Shown in pieces: positions 1-8,516 of a stretch of 64,000 nt of DNA. The notes under the pieces were generated by a model. It had not been told where the DNA came from. It searched no databases and saw nothing but the letters and a program-made list of their open reading frames with translations. The position numbers were made by a program, and so were the translations under genes. The stretch's first letter is position 1. Each line of letters opens with the position of its first letter. This stretch comes from Spirochaetales bacterium (GTDB lineage: Bacteria > Spirochaetota > Spirochaetia > Sphaerochaetales > Sphaerochaetaceae), in NCBI GenBank assembly GCA_012519115.1, contig JAAYQW010000001.1:1-64000 (forward strand), written 5' to 3'.

Positions 1-8
1 CGTTTCAT
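1..8 (-). CDS. start of a further minus-strand gene, cut by the window edge
   Basis: The stop codon of the RND exporter (TGA) overlaps an ATG in the arrangement ATGA. An AAAGGAGG ribosome-binding sequence lies about nine bases upstream, inside the end of the exporter gene. The reading begins Met-Lys and runs off the window. The arrangement shows a translationally coupled next gene. In many RND/MMPL loci the partner is a periplasmic lipoprotein-sorting-like protein, but nothing of its sequence is visible here. Confidence 0.6.
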
Positions 9-2389
9 GGTTTGGTCCTCCTTTTGAAAATGAGCTTGGGATAATGGACAGCTATCGCAGGTAGCAACAGCAGCGCGCTGGCTGCTGCTGTTGCCATTGC
101 GATGCAGAATAGAACTCCTAAATTTGCGATCGGCATGAAGCGGCTGAACAACAAACCGATGAAGCCGAGGGCTACGGATGCCGCATTGGCGAGAATCGCC
201 TTGCCGGTCGTTTGCATAATCCGCTCCATGGACATATCCTCACGAACGATTGCGCTGAGGAGGTGAATCGCATAGTCGACCCCGATTCCGATGCACAGCG
301 CTGCGAGCAGGCTGGTGACAATATCCAGTTTGATCGAGAAGACAAGCATCGAAACGAAGACCGCCAAGAGGGCGAAGAGACAGGGAATCAAGGAAAACGT
401 GGCGAGCTTCGGAGATTTTAGGGTGAACCATACCAGGAACCACACAGCGATCAAGGAGCTGAACAGACTGACGATCTGACTTCGGGTAACCAGATCCGCG
501 AGAGCGAGGGCTACCGCTTCACCGCCGCCGACTTCGACTTTCCAATCCTCCGGGAAAAGGGTGGAAATGAGATTGGTGACGGTTCGAAGCTGGTTGGTGT
601 CCGAACTCTTCAGTACGAGCGTCAATGCAGTGGCATCGGGCTCCAAGGGGTCATTGATGAGCGTATCGAGGTTGCCCGAGTAGAGGAGCAGGTATTGAGC
701 GATGAGGTTCGCCAGCTCTGATTCGTCAGCGAGACCATAGCGCGCCGGATCGCTGGGAATCTCATACTCGCCCTGACCACCGGCACTTGCGACCACCTCT
801 TCCGCTTCGAACGGCTCATCCTCGAAACCTAAGAAGTAATCCTCATCAAAAGCGAAGAAATCGAAAATCACTTCTTCTTCATCGACGGTGTGGACGATTT
901 CATCCTCACCGGGTCCGAGAAGCTGGTTCATGCGCTTGACGAACGGAATGATTGATTGCACTCCTCCTATCACCGGTTCAGCTTCAAGGGTCCGGATCGC
1001 CCCTTCAATCGTTTTGAGGGTGGAAGGATCGAGGATCGAGACTCCGTCATTCGGTTCGATCATCACGGTCATCGAGAAGCTTCCCTGCATCCGTTCGTTG
1101 AAACGATTGGAGTCTTTGACCAATGATGAAGAAGGGCGGAAGAAATCGAGCATATTGGTACCGCTCTCCACAAAATAATAGGATAGCGGAAGAAAGATCA
1201 CCAGGATGATCATGGAGACCCAAAGCAGCACTTTGCCGTGACGGTTTGCCACGACTATTGCCGCAGTCATCAACCGCGAGTCTTTGCCTTGTTGTTTCAT
1301 CCGCTCTTTTCCGTTCGGTTTCTTATAGACGACTCGGATAAGAGCGGGCAGAAGGACAAGGGAGCTGAAGGCGCAGATGACGACGCCGATGAAGCTGAGA
1401 AGTCCGAAGATCCTGAAAGGTCCCAGGGGAGATGAGAGCTGGGCCAGGAAGCCGAAGGCGGTCGTAGCCGCGGCGGCGATGATCGGGTTGGTATTTCGCT
1501 TCACAACGCTTCGGAGCACCTCTTCGATTGTCCCGGAATCCTGGTTTTGGAAGAAATGGCTGAAGATGTGGATCGTATAGGCACTGCCTACGATGAGCAG
1601 CAATACGGGAACGAGCATCGTCGCCATCGTGAAGGTGATATTGGCGATCGCCATGATTCCGAGCGCTAGAGAGGAGGAGAAGATGAGGGGAACAAGCGAA
1701 AGCAATGTCGCTTTGAAGGAGCGAAGGAAGTAGTACAGAATAAGGATGATGAGGATTGCCACGATCGGGGCTAAAATCCCCAAGTCACTGAGTAAACTCT
1801 CACTAATCGCCTCAGTGACTGCGGGGAGACCTAAAATCGAGGTTTCGACAACCCCTTGGTAAGGAGCAACGACTTCCCGTAGATCATGGAGAAGCTGTTT
1901 TGAATCGTAGTCCAGGGTGGTTTGGATGAGGACGGAAGCAACAGTATGGTCGGCCGAGAGAAATGTCCCTTCATAAAAGGAGGGCCACTCGGCGATCCGA
2001 TTCTTCAACGCCTCAATGTCACCGTCGTACAGATATACCGCTTCAACCCCATCGAACGATGGTTCCAGGTGTTGTACATTCGCGATTGAGTTGGCGGTGG
2101 AGACTCCGTCCAATTTCTCAATGTCGCTGGAGATCGTCTTCAGGATCTCCATGTACTTCGGTTGAAGGATCGTATCCTCTGCGTAGATGCTCACGACCAC
2201 AGGATCCAACGAGCCAAAGCGTTCTTTAATTCGATCATTGATCTGCACGACATCCGCATTTGTCGGGATGAAGGCGTCGGTAGAACTGTCGACATGAAGC
2301 CAGCCTATGCCGAGAAGGCCCAGGACTGTCAGAACAAATGAAAATGAAATAATGATCCAATCGAAGGTGCGTCGTTTTTCCATGACCAT
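5..2389 (-). CDS. RND/MMPL-family membrane exporter
   Basis: A 794-residue inner-membrane protein with the duplicated RND layout. One membrane segment near residues 10-30 is followed by a soluble loop of about 170 residues, then a block of five segments to about 365. The pattern repeats with a segment near 392, a second loop rich in Asp/Glu, and a last block from about 655 to 785. The second half has the GxGVDYAIHLL motif of MMPL/RND exporters. Such proteins use the proton gradient to export lipids, hydrophobic compounds or lipoprotein cargo; the substrate here is unknown. It is the first visible gene of an operon that continues off the left edge, with an ATGA overlap. A palindromic operator lies 50-120 bases upstream, so a TetR-type repressor encoded elsewhere may control it. 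Confidence 0.85.
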   Translation of the reverse strand: MVMEKRRTFDWIIISFSFVLTVLGLLGIGWLHVDSSTDAFIPTNADVVQINDRIKERFGSLDPVVVSIYAEDTILQPKYMEILKTISSDIEKLDGVSTANSIANVQHLEPSFDGVEAVYLYDGDIEALKNRIAEWPSFYEGTFLSADHTVASVLIQTTLDYDSKQLLHDLREVVAPYQGVVETSILGLPAVTEAISESLLSDLGILAPIVAILIILILYYFLRSFKATLLSLVPLIFSSSLALGIMAIANITFTMATMLVPVLLLIVGSAYTIHIFSHFFQNQDSGTIEEVLRSVVKRNTNPIIAAAATTAFGFLAQLSSPLGPFRIFGLLSFIGVVICAFSSLVLLPALIRVVYKKPNGKERMKQQGKDSRLMTAAIVVANRHGKVLLWVSMIILVIFLPLSYYFVESGTNMLDFFRPSSSLVKDSNRFNERMQGSFSMTVMIEPNDGVSILDPSTLKTIEGAIRTLEAEPVIGGVQSIIPFVKRMNQLLGPGEDEIVHTVDEEEVIFDFFAFDEDYFLGFEDEPFEAEEVVASAGGQGEYEIPSDPARYGLADESELANLIAQYLLLYSGNLDTLINDPLEPDATALTLVLKSSDTNQLRTVTNLISTLFPEDWKVEVGGGEAVALALADLVTRSQIVSLFSSLIAVWFLVWFTLKSPKLATFSLIPCLFALLAVFVSMLVFSIKLDIVTSLLAALCIGIGVDYAIHLLSAIVREDMSMERIMQTTGKAILANAASVALGFIGLLFSRFMPIANLGVLFCIAMATAAASALLLLPAIAVHYPKLIFKRRTKP

Positions 2390-2439
2390 AGACTCGCTCT
2401 TTAGAGCAAATCTAACAATCGCCTCCGGGCAGTATTTAT

Positions 2440-2470
2440 ATCACCCGTCAGGGTGATTTGAATATCACCC
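2440..2470. promoter_or_regulatory. triple half-site palindromic operator
   Basis: Three copies of one heptamer sit in alternating orientation: ATCACCC (2440-2446), GGGTGAT (2451-2457) and ATCACCC (2464-2470), separated by 4 and 6 bases. The last two form a perfect 20-base palindrome with a 6-base centre. The site lies between the divergent exporter and pyruvate kinase genes, closer to the exporter start. The form is typical of TetR-family operators; which gene it controls is inferred from position. Confidence 0.6.
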
Positions 2471-2573
2471 CATGGAAATCAGGGAAGAAATCATCATTCT
2501 TCATTGATTTCGATATCAAACTGTATTTAAGCCTCCGCTTTACAAATTATACCTAATCACAGATGATGAGCCT

Positions 2574-4007
2574 ATGAATTATACCAAGATCGTAGCCACC
2601 CTGGGGCCAAGCAGTGATGAGTATCGAACCATCAAGGCGATTCTTCAAGCGGGATGTCGAGTCATCCGATTGAATTTCAGTCACGGTGCCCATGAAGATC
2701 AGCAAAGAAGGTACGACATGGCTCGAAAAGCTTCCGCCGAATTGGGGATTGAAATCGCGATCTTCATGGACCTGCAGGGTCCGAAGATCCGTTTGGGAAC
2801 GTTGGCCGAGCCTTCCTATACGCTGGAAACTGATGAAGAATTGGTGTTGACCACCGAACCGTGCATCGGAACCCGCAATCGAGTTTCAATCGATTATCCC
2901 CACCTTCACGAGGAAATCAAAGTGGGAAATCGGGTTCTCATCAATGATGGCCTGGTCTCTCTCGTGGTTGAAAGAATCGATGGAACCGGTATCGTGTGCC
3001 GGATGGTGGAAGAAGGAACGATTCTGCCTCGTAAGGGAGTGAACCTTCCGGGGGTGCCGCTTATTCATCTGTCTTCCTTCACGGAAAAGGACAAAGCCGA
3101 TCTGGTTTTTGGCTTCAAGAACAAGATTGACTATGTCGCTCTCTCCTTTGTCCGAAGCGGTGGGGATGTGGCGTTGTTGAAGGAATACATGGCGGAGACG
3201 TTCGGGTATGCGATTCCCATCATCAGCAAGATCGAGAAACCGGAAGCGGTCGACAATATCCACCGAATCATCGACGAAAGCAGTGCGATCATGATTGCTC
3301 GGGGCGACTTGGGCGTGGAGGTCCCCGCCGAAGAGGTTCCTTTGATTCAAAAATCGATTATTCAGATGGGCATCAATCGAAATCTCCCGGTAATCACCGC
3401 TACCCAGATGTTGGAATCGATGATTTATCGTCCCCGGCCGACTCGTGCCGAGACCAACGACGTGGCAAATGCCGTTCTGGATGGAAGCAGCGCGGTAATG
3501 CTCAGCGGTGAAACCGCAGTAGGGGAGTACCCGCTTCAAGCGGTCCGGACGATGGCCAATATCACTTCGATGATTGAAAAAAGCGATGCATTCAAACGAG
3601 AGGTGATGAACCAGATTTCCAGCATGGATATGTTGCGCAAGCAGACCGTAACCGAAGCGGTGGGTTTGGCCACCCGCAATTTGGCGATCAATGTGAAAGC
3701 ATCCTACATCACGTGTTTCACCCACTCCGGCTCGACCGCTCGCCTGATCGCCAAGTTCCGTCCTTCGGTACCGATTCTGGCGTTCAGCCCGAACAAATCG
3801 GTCGTTCAATACCTCTGTCTGAGCTGGGGGGTGACCCCGATCCTTATTGATGAATTGGAAAGCGTCGATGAATTGCTTCTTTTCGCCCCGGAGTATTTGA
3901 AGAAAAACGGCCTCGTGAAGGCCGGTGATACCGTGGTCATCACCGCCGGAGTCCCGGTGGGCTCCAGCGGTAAAACCAATATGATCAAAGTGGTCGAGAT
4001 CGAATGA
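2574..4007 (+). CDS. pyk: pyruvate kinase
   Basis: A 477-residue protein of normal length for bacterial pyruvate kinase, which makes pyruvate and ATP from phosphoenolpyruvate and ADP in glycolysis. Visible family marks are the N-terminal VATLGPSS and RLNFSHG segments, the MDLQGPKIR segment, the catalytic lysine region ISKIEKPEA, the metal-binding ARGDLGVE, and the ATQMLESM / RPTRAETNDVANAVLDG signature. The C-terminal regulatory domain (about 350-477) is present with a GSTARL phosphate-site-like loop. The Shine-Dalgarno is weak (GATGAG). It stands alone on the plus strand and abuts the next gene tail to tail with no spacer. Confidence 0.97.
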   Translation: MNYTKIVATLGPSSDEYRTIKAILQAGCRVIRLNFSHGAHEDQQRRYDMARKASAELGIEIAIFMDLQGPKIRLGTLAEPSYTLETDEELVLTTEPCIGTRNRVSIDYPHLHEEIKVGNRVLINDGLVSLVVERIDGTGIVCRMVEEGTILPRKGVNLPGVPLIHLSSFTEKDKADLVFGFKNKIDYVALSFVRSGGDVALLKEYMAETFGYAIPIISKIEKPEAVDNIHRIIDESSAIMIARGDLGVEVPAEEVPLIQKSIIQMGINRNLPVITATQMLESMIYRPRPTRAETNDVANAVLDGSSAVMLSGETAVGEYPLQAVRTMANITSMIEKSDAFKREVMNQISSMDMLRKQTVTEAVGLATRNLAINVKASYITCFTHSGSTARLIAKFRPSVPILAFSPNKSVVQYLCLSWGVTPILIDELESVDELLLFAPEYLKKNGLVKAGDTVVITAGVPVGSSGKTNMIKVVEIE

Positions 4008-4757
4008 CTATGGGCGGAACGTCAGCGCAGTGCTGAGACTCACCGCTCGACCGGCGTGATCGAAGAGGTCGAGGGCACGCAGATCGAAGGACATCGTCGT
4101 CGAGGGGAAGAGCTTGAAGGCGGGAACACGGAGACCGACGCTGACCAATCCCCGGTTCTGGGCGTTTCCGCCCGAGGGGCTGAGACTATAAGAGATATTC
4201 CCGAAGTCGAGGAGAAGGGCCAAATGGTTCTTCAGCTTGTTGGGGAAGAGCATCGTTTCAAGACCGACCGCAAAGTCGATATTTGAAAGAGCCTGAGTTC
4301 CCTGCTTCCAGGAGTATCCGATCATTATTGACGACTTGGTCGGCGAATCCATCAACGTGTGGTGGAAGGTGGAAGCAAGATATCCCTGAATACCGAAGGT
4401 ATTGGTGTCGCCCACTTCAAGCAGTTGGAGGCTTGTTCCTACGGCGAATGACGTACCTTTCGTTTCGACAAAGCGCCATTTTGCCGAGAGAAGCAAATCG
4501 ACCTCGGTTTTGGCATCAACGGCGAACGCCACCTCGATATCCACAGGAAAGGAAAGATAGATGAAGGGGAGGTGGGCAAGACCTTTGTCGCCATAGAGCA
4601 TCGAATATCCGGTGGCGATAGCAAGCTTGGATCCGCTTTCTTCCACTTCAGCGCTGGGGGCGGTGATATAACCGCTGGTTCCGCTTAATGTGGGTTCGGC
4701 GACTAGCAGAGCGGTTCCTAACAGAAGGATACCTACGATGAGAAGGGTTCGTTTCAT
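4008..4757 (-). CDS. secreted, outer-membrane-like beta-barrel protein
   Basis: A 249-residue protein with a signal peptide (Lys-Arg, then a hydrophobic run to about residue 20, Ala before the mature start). The mature part begins with a TSGYITAPSAEV segment, reminiscent of the start of YjbH-like and other spirochaete outer-membrane proteins. It then alternates short hydrophobic and polar stretches ending in aromatic residues, as in a small beta-barrel. Its start overlaps the stop of the upstream NYN-domain gene by four bases (ATGA), so the two are coupled. No enzyme motif is seen. The function is unknown; outer-membrane location is an inference. Confidence 0.6.
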   Translation of the reverse strand: MKRTLLIVGILLLGTALLVAEPTLSGTSGYITAPSAEVEESGSKLAIATGYSMLYGDKGLAHLPFIYLSFPVDIEVAFAVDAKTEVDLLLSAKWRFVETKGTSFAVGTSLQLLEVGDTNTFGIQGYLASTFHHTLMDSPTKSSIMIGYSWKQGTQALSNIDFAVGLETMLFPNKLKNHLALLLDFGNISYSLSPSGGNAQNRGLVSVGLRVPAFKLFPSTTMSFDLRALDLFDHAGRAVSLSTALTFRP

Positions 4758-5536
4758 AACTGGCTCCTTGGTTCTCCGGTTGCCTTTCTCAATTCAGGCT
4801 GACCTTTTTCATTGATTCGTTTAGTGATGTATTTTTCTTTCTCCAATTGAGCGAGAAGGGCTCCCAACGATTTGTATTTCGAGCGTTCAATCATCCGGCT
4901 CTTGTCCATCTGGTGGAACTTGGTTCCCACAAAACTGGTAAGTTGCCAACTGTCGGGGTCAAAGGAGTCGATCACCTTCTTAGCCAACTCTTTGACATGT
5001 TCATTCATCTTCTCCTGCGGCGTCGGTTCGACGGCGATCTTCATTTCCTTCTTGGCACCCTTCGCCTTGGTCGTATAGGACTCCAAGATGAGGATCTCGT
5101 CGCAGCTGTTGGAGAATACCGGCTTGTCGCTGACCGCCTCCTTGGTGACGAGAAACACCTCCTTGCCATACTTGCGGAGCATCTCCATGATGACGGTGAA
5201 ATCGCTGTCACTGGTGATGAACACGTAGCGGTCGATCACCGGCATATTGATGATGATCGTTTCAAGAGCGGCCAAAGAGATGATCAGATCCGCCCTATTC
5301 TTGTACTTTGATGTGATCGAGGGGGTGTCGCGGATTTCAAAATTATACTCGGTGAGCTGCTTTTTCATCTTCCGGATCGCGGTGGAGTTTCCCGCCGCCA
5401 TCTTGATGACGAAGACGTTCTCCTCGTCACTGTCCACGTTGTGCCGTAAGGACAGATCGTCAAGCAGGCTCTTCAGATCGAGAGCTGCCGGGATGTTTTC
5501 CAAGTCAATGTAAATCGCGTTGTTTTTTCGTTTCAT
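4754..5536 (-). CDS. NYN-domain (LabA/DUF88-type) protein with C-terminal LOTUS/OST-HTH domain
   Basis: The N-terminal part (about residues 6-150 of the 260) is a NYN ribonuclease-like domain. The conserved acidic residues are visible in YIDLENIP near the start and in FITSDSDF further on; this family belongs to the PIN-like metal-dependent RNases. After a Lys-rich linker, the last 75 residues match a LOTUS/OST-HTH RNA-binding domain (LAKKVIDSF, LGALLAQLEKEKYI). I chose the ATG at 5536, which puts the NYN core right at the N-terminus; a TTG at 5563 would add nine unconserved residues. It follows the pseudouridine synthase and overlaps the outer-membrane-like gene. A role in RNA turnover or silencing is inferred from the domains. 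Confidence 0.8.
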   Translation of the reverse strand: MKRKNNAIYIDLENIPAALDLKSLLDDLSLRHNVDSDEENVFVIKMAAGNSTAIRKMKKQLTEYNFEIRDTPSITSKYKNRADLIISLAALETIIINMPVIDRYVFITSDSDFTVIMEMLRKYGKEVFLVTKEAVSDKPVFSNSCDEILILESYTTKAKGAKKEMKIAVEPTPQEKMNEHVKELAKKVIDSFDPDSWQLTSFVGTKFHQMDKSRMIERSKYKSLGALLAQLEKEKYITKRINEKGQPELRKATGEPRSQL

Positions 5537-5565
5537 AGGAGAACTATACCCCACCAATGGCAATC

Positions 5566-6795
5566 CTAAAAGGGGACGGGTGCATGGATGTGGAGTTCTT
5601 CCTTGGTGATCGGGTGGATAAATGCCAGGCTCTTGGCATGAAGATACAGGCGGCCCTTCATCCCCGAGCCATAGAGGCGATCACCAAGAATCGGCAGTCC
5701 AAGGCCTTCTTTGCTGTGGATTCGAAGCTGGTGGGTCCGTCCGGTATACGGTGTGAATTCGACTCTGCTGAGGTAACCGGAAGGATGCTCTTCCACCCGA
5801 ATCCGCTTCACATGCGTTTTCGCCTCCTTGCCGCCCTCGCGGTCGACGACCTGATAGGGGCGATTGGTGATATCGGCTCGGAGCGGAAGGGTGATTTCGG
5901 TTTCCTCTTCCTTGAGGATTCCTTCAAGCAGCGCCTCATAGGTCCGCCTTACCCGTTGGGTTCGAAAGAGACCATGCATGCCGCTGAGCGCTTTCCCGGT
6001 GAGCGCTACGACGATAAGACCTGAAGTATCCATGTCCAGACGATGGGTCGCGCATTGAACAGGCGCCGATGGAATGAGAGTCCGCACTCTGCTTTCAATC
6101 GAATCGCTCTCGACGGTTCCCGGAATCGATCGGAGGTGGGGAGGTTTGTTGACGATGAGAAGATGCTCATCCCGATACACGGGATCGAGCCCGAGCATCT
6201 TTCTGAGAATCGGGGAGCAGCGCTCTTCACAAGGCTGGTAAAAGTCCAAGTGAGAGCGCGTACCGCTGCCGTAGAAGAACTCGGTCATCGAATTAGGGAC
6301 GATATGATGGCTGAACGCATAGGCAAGGAGCTTGATCGCGGCGCAATCACCGCTGCCGGTCGGAATGGGCCGATCGCCAAAACATTCGGAGAGGGTGACC
6401 ATGCCGCCTCCAATTGTCGGAAATCGGTAGAGACCGTAGTAGTGCTTCAACGCTTGAGCGGAGTATTCGCTTTGTTCAAAGGGGGTGTTTTGCGGATCTT
6501 TTATAATCGCGTCGTACGTATCGAGGTAGGTTTGAAAATCCGGATCGGTGATGATGTGCGGAACATAGCGGGCAAGATTCCGCTGTTGTCCGCTGATTCC
6601 CTTCAGCAGCACTTCGTTCCCGTCTTTGTCGGTTCCAAGGAGAACTCCAATCATCACGCCGTTGTACTCCTTGAAGAGCTCCTTCACCGGAAGCGCTTTG
6701 TTCGAGTCGAAATCAAGAAAGCCGGTTTTGGTGATGAGGTGGACGAGATACCGGGCATGGAGGCGGGCAGGTTCCTCGTTGAACAGGTTAATCAT
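5566..6795 (-). CDS. RluA-family RNA pseudouridine synthase with N-terminal extension
   Basis: 409 residues from the ATG at 6795, which overlaps the MATE stop codon by eight bases; the longer open frame upstream is only a shadow of that gene. The C-terminal half is a RluA-type pseudouridine synthase with the catalytic-aspartate motif HRLDMDTSGL and the PYTGRTHQLRIH motif. The first ~200 residues are an extra domain with an ECFGDRPIPTGSGDCAA segment, seen in a subgroup of long RluA-like proteins. The enzyme isomerises uridine in rRNA or tRNA; the exact site cannot be read from sequence. Confidence 0.88.
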   Translation of the reverse strand: MINLFNEEPARLHARYLVHLITKTGFLDFDSNKALPVKELFKEYNGVMIGVLLGTDKDGNEVLLKGISGQQRNLARYVPHIITDPDFQTYLDTYDAIIKDPQNTPFEQSEYSAQALKHYYGLYRFPTIGGGMVTLSECFGDRPIPTGSGDCAAIKLLAYAFSHHIVPNSMTEFFYGSGTRSHLDFYQPCEERCSPILRKMLGLDPVYRDEHLLIVNKPPHLRSIPGTVESDSIESRVRTLIPSAPVQCATHRLDMDTSGLIVVALTGKALSGMHGLFRTQRVRRTYEALLEGILKEEETEITLPLRADITNRPYQVVDREGGKEAKTHVKRIRVEEHPSGYLSRVEFTPYTGRTHQLRIHSKEGLGLPILGDRLYGSGMKGRLYLHAKSLAFIHPITKEELHIHAPVPF

Positions 6796-8149
6796 CGCCC
6801 CGTTCCATCCAATCGGCGGTAAAGTAGTAAATGATGAAGATCGTCGAGCTGATAGTCCAGGTGACCGGGTGCGCCCAGAAAACGACGCGGATATCAAAGA
6901 AGAGGGCAAGACCCACTTTGATGAAAATGATTCTAAGAACGCACCAGATGGAGAGCATGACGGTCATCGGAACGATGGACTTGCCCGCTCCGCGCAAGAC
7001 TCCCGTCATCGTATGACTGAGAGCCAAAGCCCAGAAGAACCATCCGGCGATCGACCCTTTTTGAACGCCGAGGCGGATGATCTCGCTGTCTCGGGTGAAG
7101 ATAGTCATCACTTGGCCGCCGAACAACATCAGCGAGAGTCCCACCAATTGGGCGAGAGCCATCGCGAAGATGATGCCGAAGCGGGCGCCTTCTCTGACTC
7201 GATCTCTTTGCCTCGCTCCGAGGTTTTGACCGGTGAACGTCGTTATGGCGAGAGCGAAGGCGGTGATGGGGATGAACGCAAAACCTTGAATCCGGTTGTA
7301 GGATCCGTGGGCGGCCATCGCCGCCGGGCCGAACAGGTTGATCGATGATTGGACGATCACGTTTGCGAAACTTGTGACGGAGTTTTGAATCCCCGACGGG
7401 ATTCCGAGCCTGACGGTTTTCCCAAAATATCCCCGATAGATCCTAACGTCTTTGATTCGGACCCGGATGACGTCTTTCGTTCGAAAGAGGAGCCGGAAGG
7501 AAAGGATCGCACTGATGCTTTGGGCAATGATTGTGGCGTAGGCGGTTCCTTCGATTCCCATCCCGAAGCCGAGGACGAAGACCAGATCCAAAACAATATT
7601 CAACAAGGCCGAGATGATCAGAAAATACAGGGGGTTTTTTGAATCTCCGACCGCTTGAAGGATTCCGCTTGCGGTATTGTACATGATGAGCGATGAAATA
7701 CCCAAAAAGAAGATCTGAATGTATGCTTGAGCATCGGAAAAGACTTCGGGCGGAGTCTTCATCCACATGAGGATCGTCGGAGTGAATGTATAGCCGATGA
7801 TCGTCAGCAAGATCGAATTGATGATGCCGAGGGCGACGGTGGTATGAACGGCTTTTGTTACGGAATCATAGTTGCCTTCACCGAACGCGGTGGAAATGAC
7901 GACGCCGGCGCCGACAGAGAGCCCTTGAAAGAGTCCGATGATCAACATCGTCAGCGATCCGACCGAGCTGATTGCAGCGAGCGCTTGAGTGGAGACGAAG
8001 TTTCCGACTACCACGGAATCGGTCGTCTGATAGAGCTGCTGAAGAAGTCCACCGAGGAAGATGGGAAAAGCGAAGCATATAAGATGTTTTTTAATCGATC
8101 CTGTGGTCATCAACCGCGTTTGGGTAGCCATAATATCCACTGTAGACAT
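6788..8149 (-). CDS. MATE-family multidrug/cation exporter
   Basis: A 453-residue integral membrane protein with twelve predicted segments in two repeats of six, the normal size for MATE (NorM/DinF-type) antiporters. Typical segments are FPIFLGGLLQQLYQTTDSVVVGNF near the N-terminus and the matching GIPSGIQNSVTSFANVIVQ at the start of the second half. It probably exports organic cations or metabolites in exchange for Na+ or H+. It is the first gene of the minus-strand run that continues into the pseudouridine synthase with an eight-base overlap. Alternative starts at 8131 or a little downstream cannot be excluded. Confidence 0.88.
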   Translation of the reverse strand: MSTVDIMATQTRLMTTGSIKKHLICFAFPIFLGGLLQQLYQTTDSVVVGNFVSTQALAAISSVGSLTMLIIGLFQGLSVGAGVVISTAFGEGNYDSVTKAVHTTVALGIINSILLTIIGYTFTPTILMWMKTPPEVFSDAQAYIQIFFLGISSLIMYNTASGILQAVGDSKNPLYFLIISALLNIVLDLVFVLGFGMGIEGTAYATIIAQSISAILSFRLLFRTKDVIRVRIKDVRIYRGYFGKTVRLGIPSGIQNSVTSFANVIVQSSINLFGPAAMAAHGSYNRIQGFAFIPITAFALAITTFTGQNLGARQRDRVREGARFGIIFAMALAQLVGLSLMLFGGQVMTIFTRDSEIIRLGVQKGSIAGWFFWALALSHTMTGVLRGAGKSIVPMTVMLSIWCVLRIIFIKVGLALFFDIRVVFWAHPVTWTISSTIFIIYYFTADWMERGDD

Positions 8150-8339
8150 CTTTTAGGAATGAGGCAACTATGCTTTCTCATTTCTTGCTGAACAGGTGTA
8201 CATACCGATGGTCGCTCCTCCTTTCGGCGATGACCATCAAGCTCGGCGGAACGCTGCCAATCTTTAGAAAACGGGGGTTTCAACTCTAGCTTCTTCTCAT
8301 ACGTGCAGGTATCTTAAATCAAGATACGGAGGGGTTCGT
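8150..8339. other. intergenic region upstream of the MATE gene
   Basis: No credible gene on either strand. It holds a 7-base inverted repeat GATGGTC (8207-8213) and GACCATC (8232-8238) with an 18-base gap, of unknown meaning, and the upstream sequences of two divergent units. An AAGATACGGAGG stretch at the right edge supplies the ribosome-binding site of the small ORF that follows. Confidence 0.4.
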
Positions 8340-8456
8340 ATGAAATCAGAGTCAATTCGTCATGCCCATGAGTTTGAAGAGAACTTCACCGTTGCAGGGA
8401 AGTATTGTCTCGATAATCAAGAGACAATAGAAGCAACATACCTTTGCTTCACGTAG
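8340..8456 (+). CDS. 38-residue small ORF ahead of the XRE regulator
   Basis: An ATG preceded five bases away by a strong GGAGGGG ribosome-binding site opens a 38-codon frame ending in TAG. The product is small, acidic and soluble, rich in Glu and His, with two cysteines and no hydrophobic segment. It ends 60 bases before the XRE/IrrE-like gene, on the same strand. Its second half contains an inverted repeat (TGTCTC, nine bases, GAGACA). I do not recognise a family. It could be a leader peptide, a small toxin-antitoxin component, or the remnant of a longer gene; coding status rests on the ribosome site and position only. Confidence 0.35.
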   Translation: MKSESIRHAHEFEENFTVAGKYCLDNQETIEATYLCFT

Positions 8457-8470
8457 CGAGGGCGTTCGTG

Positions 8471-8492
8471 TCTATCATACAGGTTTGATAGA
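8471..8492. promoter_or_regulatory. palindromic operator before the XRE/IrrE-like gene
   Basis: A perfect inverted repeat TCTATCA, eight bases, TGATAGA ends 24 bases before the ATG of the helix-turn-helix protein. XRE proteins of the HigA type commonly bind such a site over their own promoter to repress themselves, so auto-regulation is the natural reading. The binding protein is inferred. Confidence 0.55.
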
Positions 8493-8516
8493 ACCCGACA
8501 GTGAAGGAGAGACACG

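Noticed and set aside
2886-3809. 307-codon frame antisense to pyruvate kinase
   Set aside because: Shadow of a highly conserved glycolytic gene; composition rich in Arg, His and Asp without any motif.
8207-8238. GATGGTC/GACCATC inverted repeat upstream of the MATE gene
   Set aside because: The 18-base gap is long for an operator, no T tail follows for a terminator, and arms of seven bases arise by chance at this scale.
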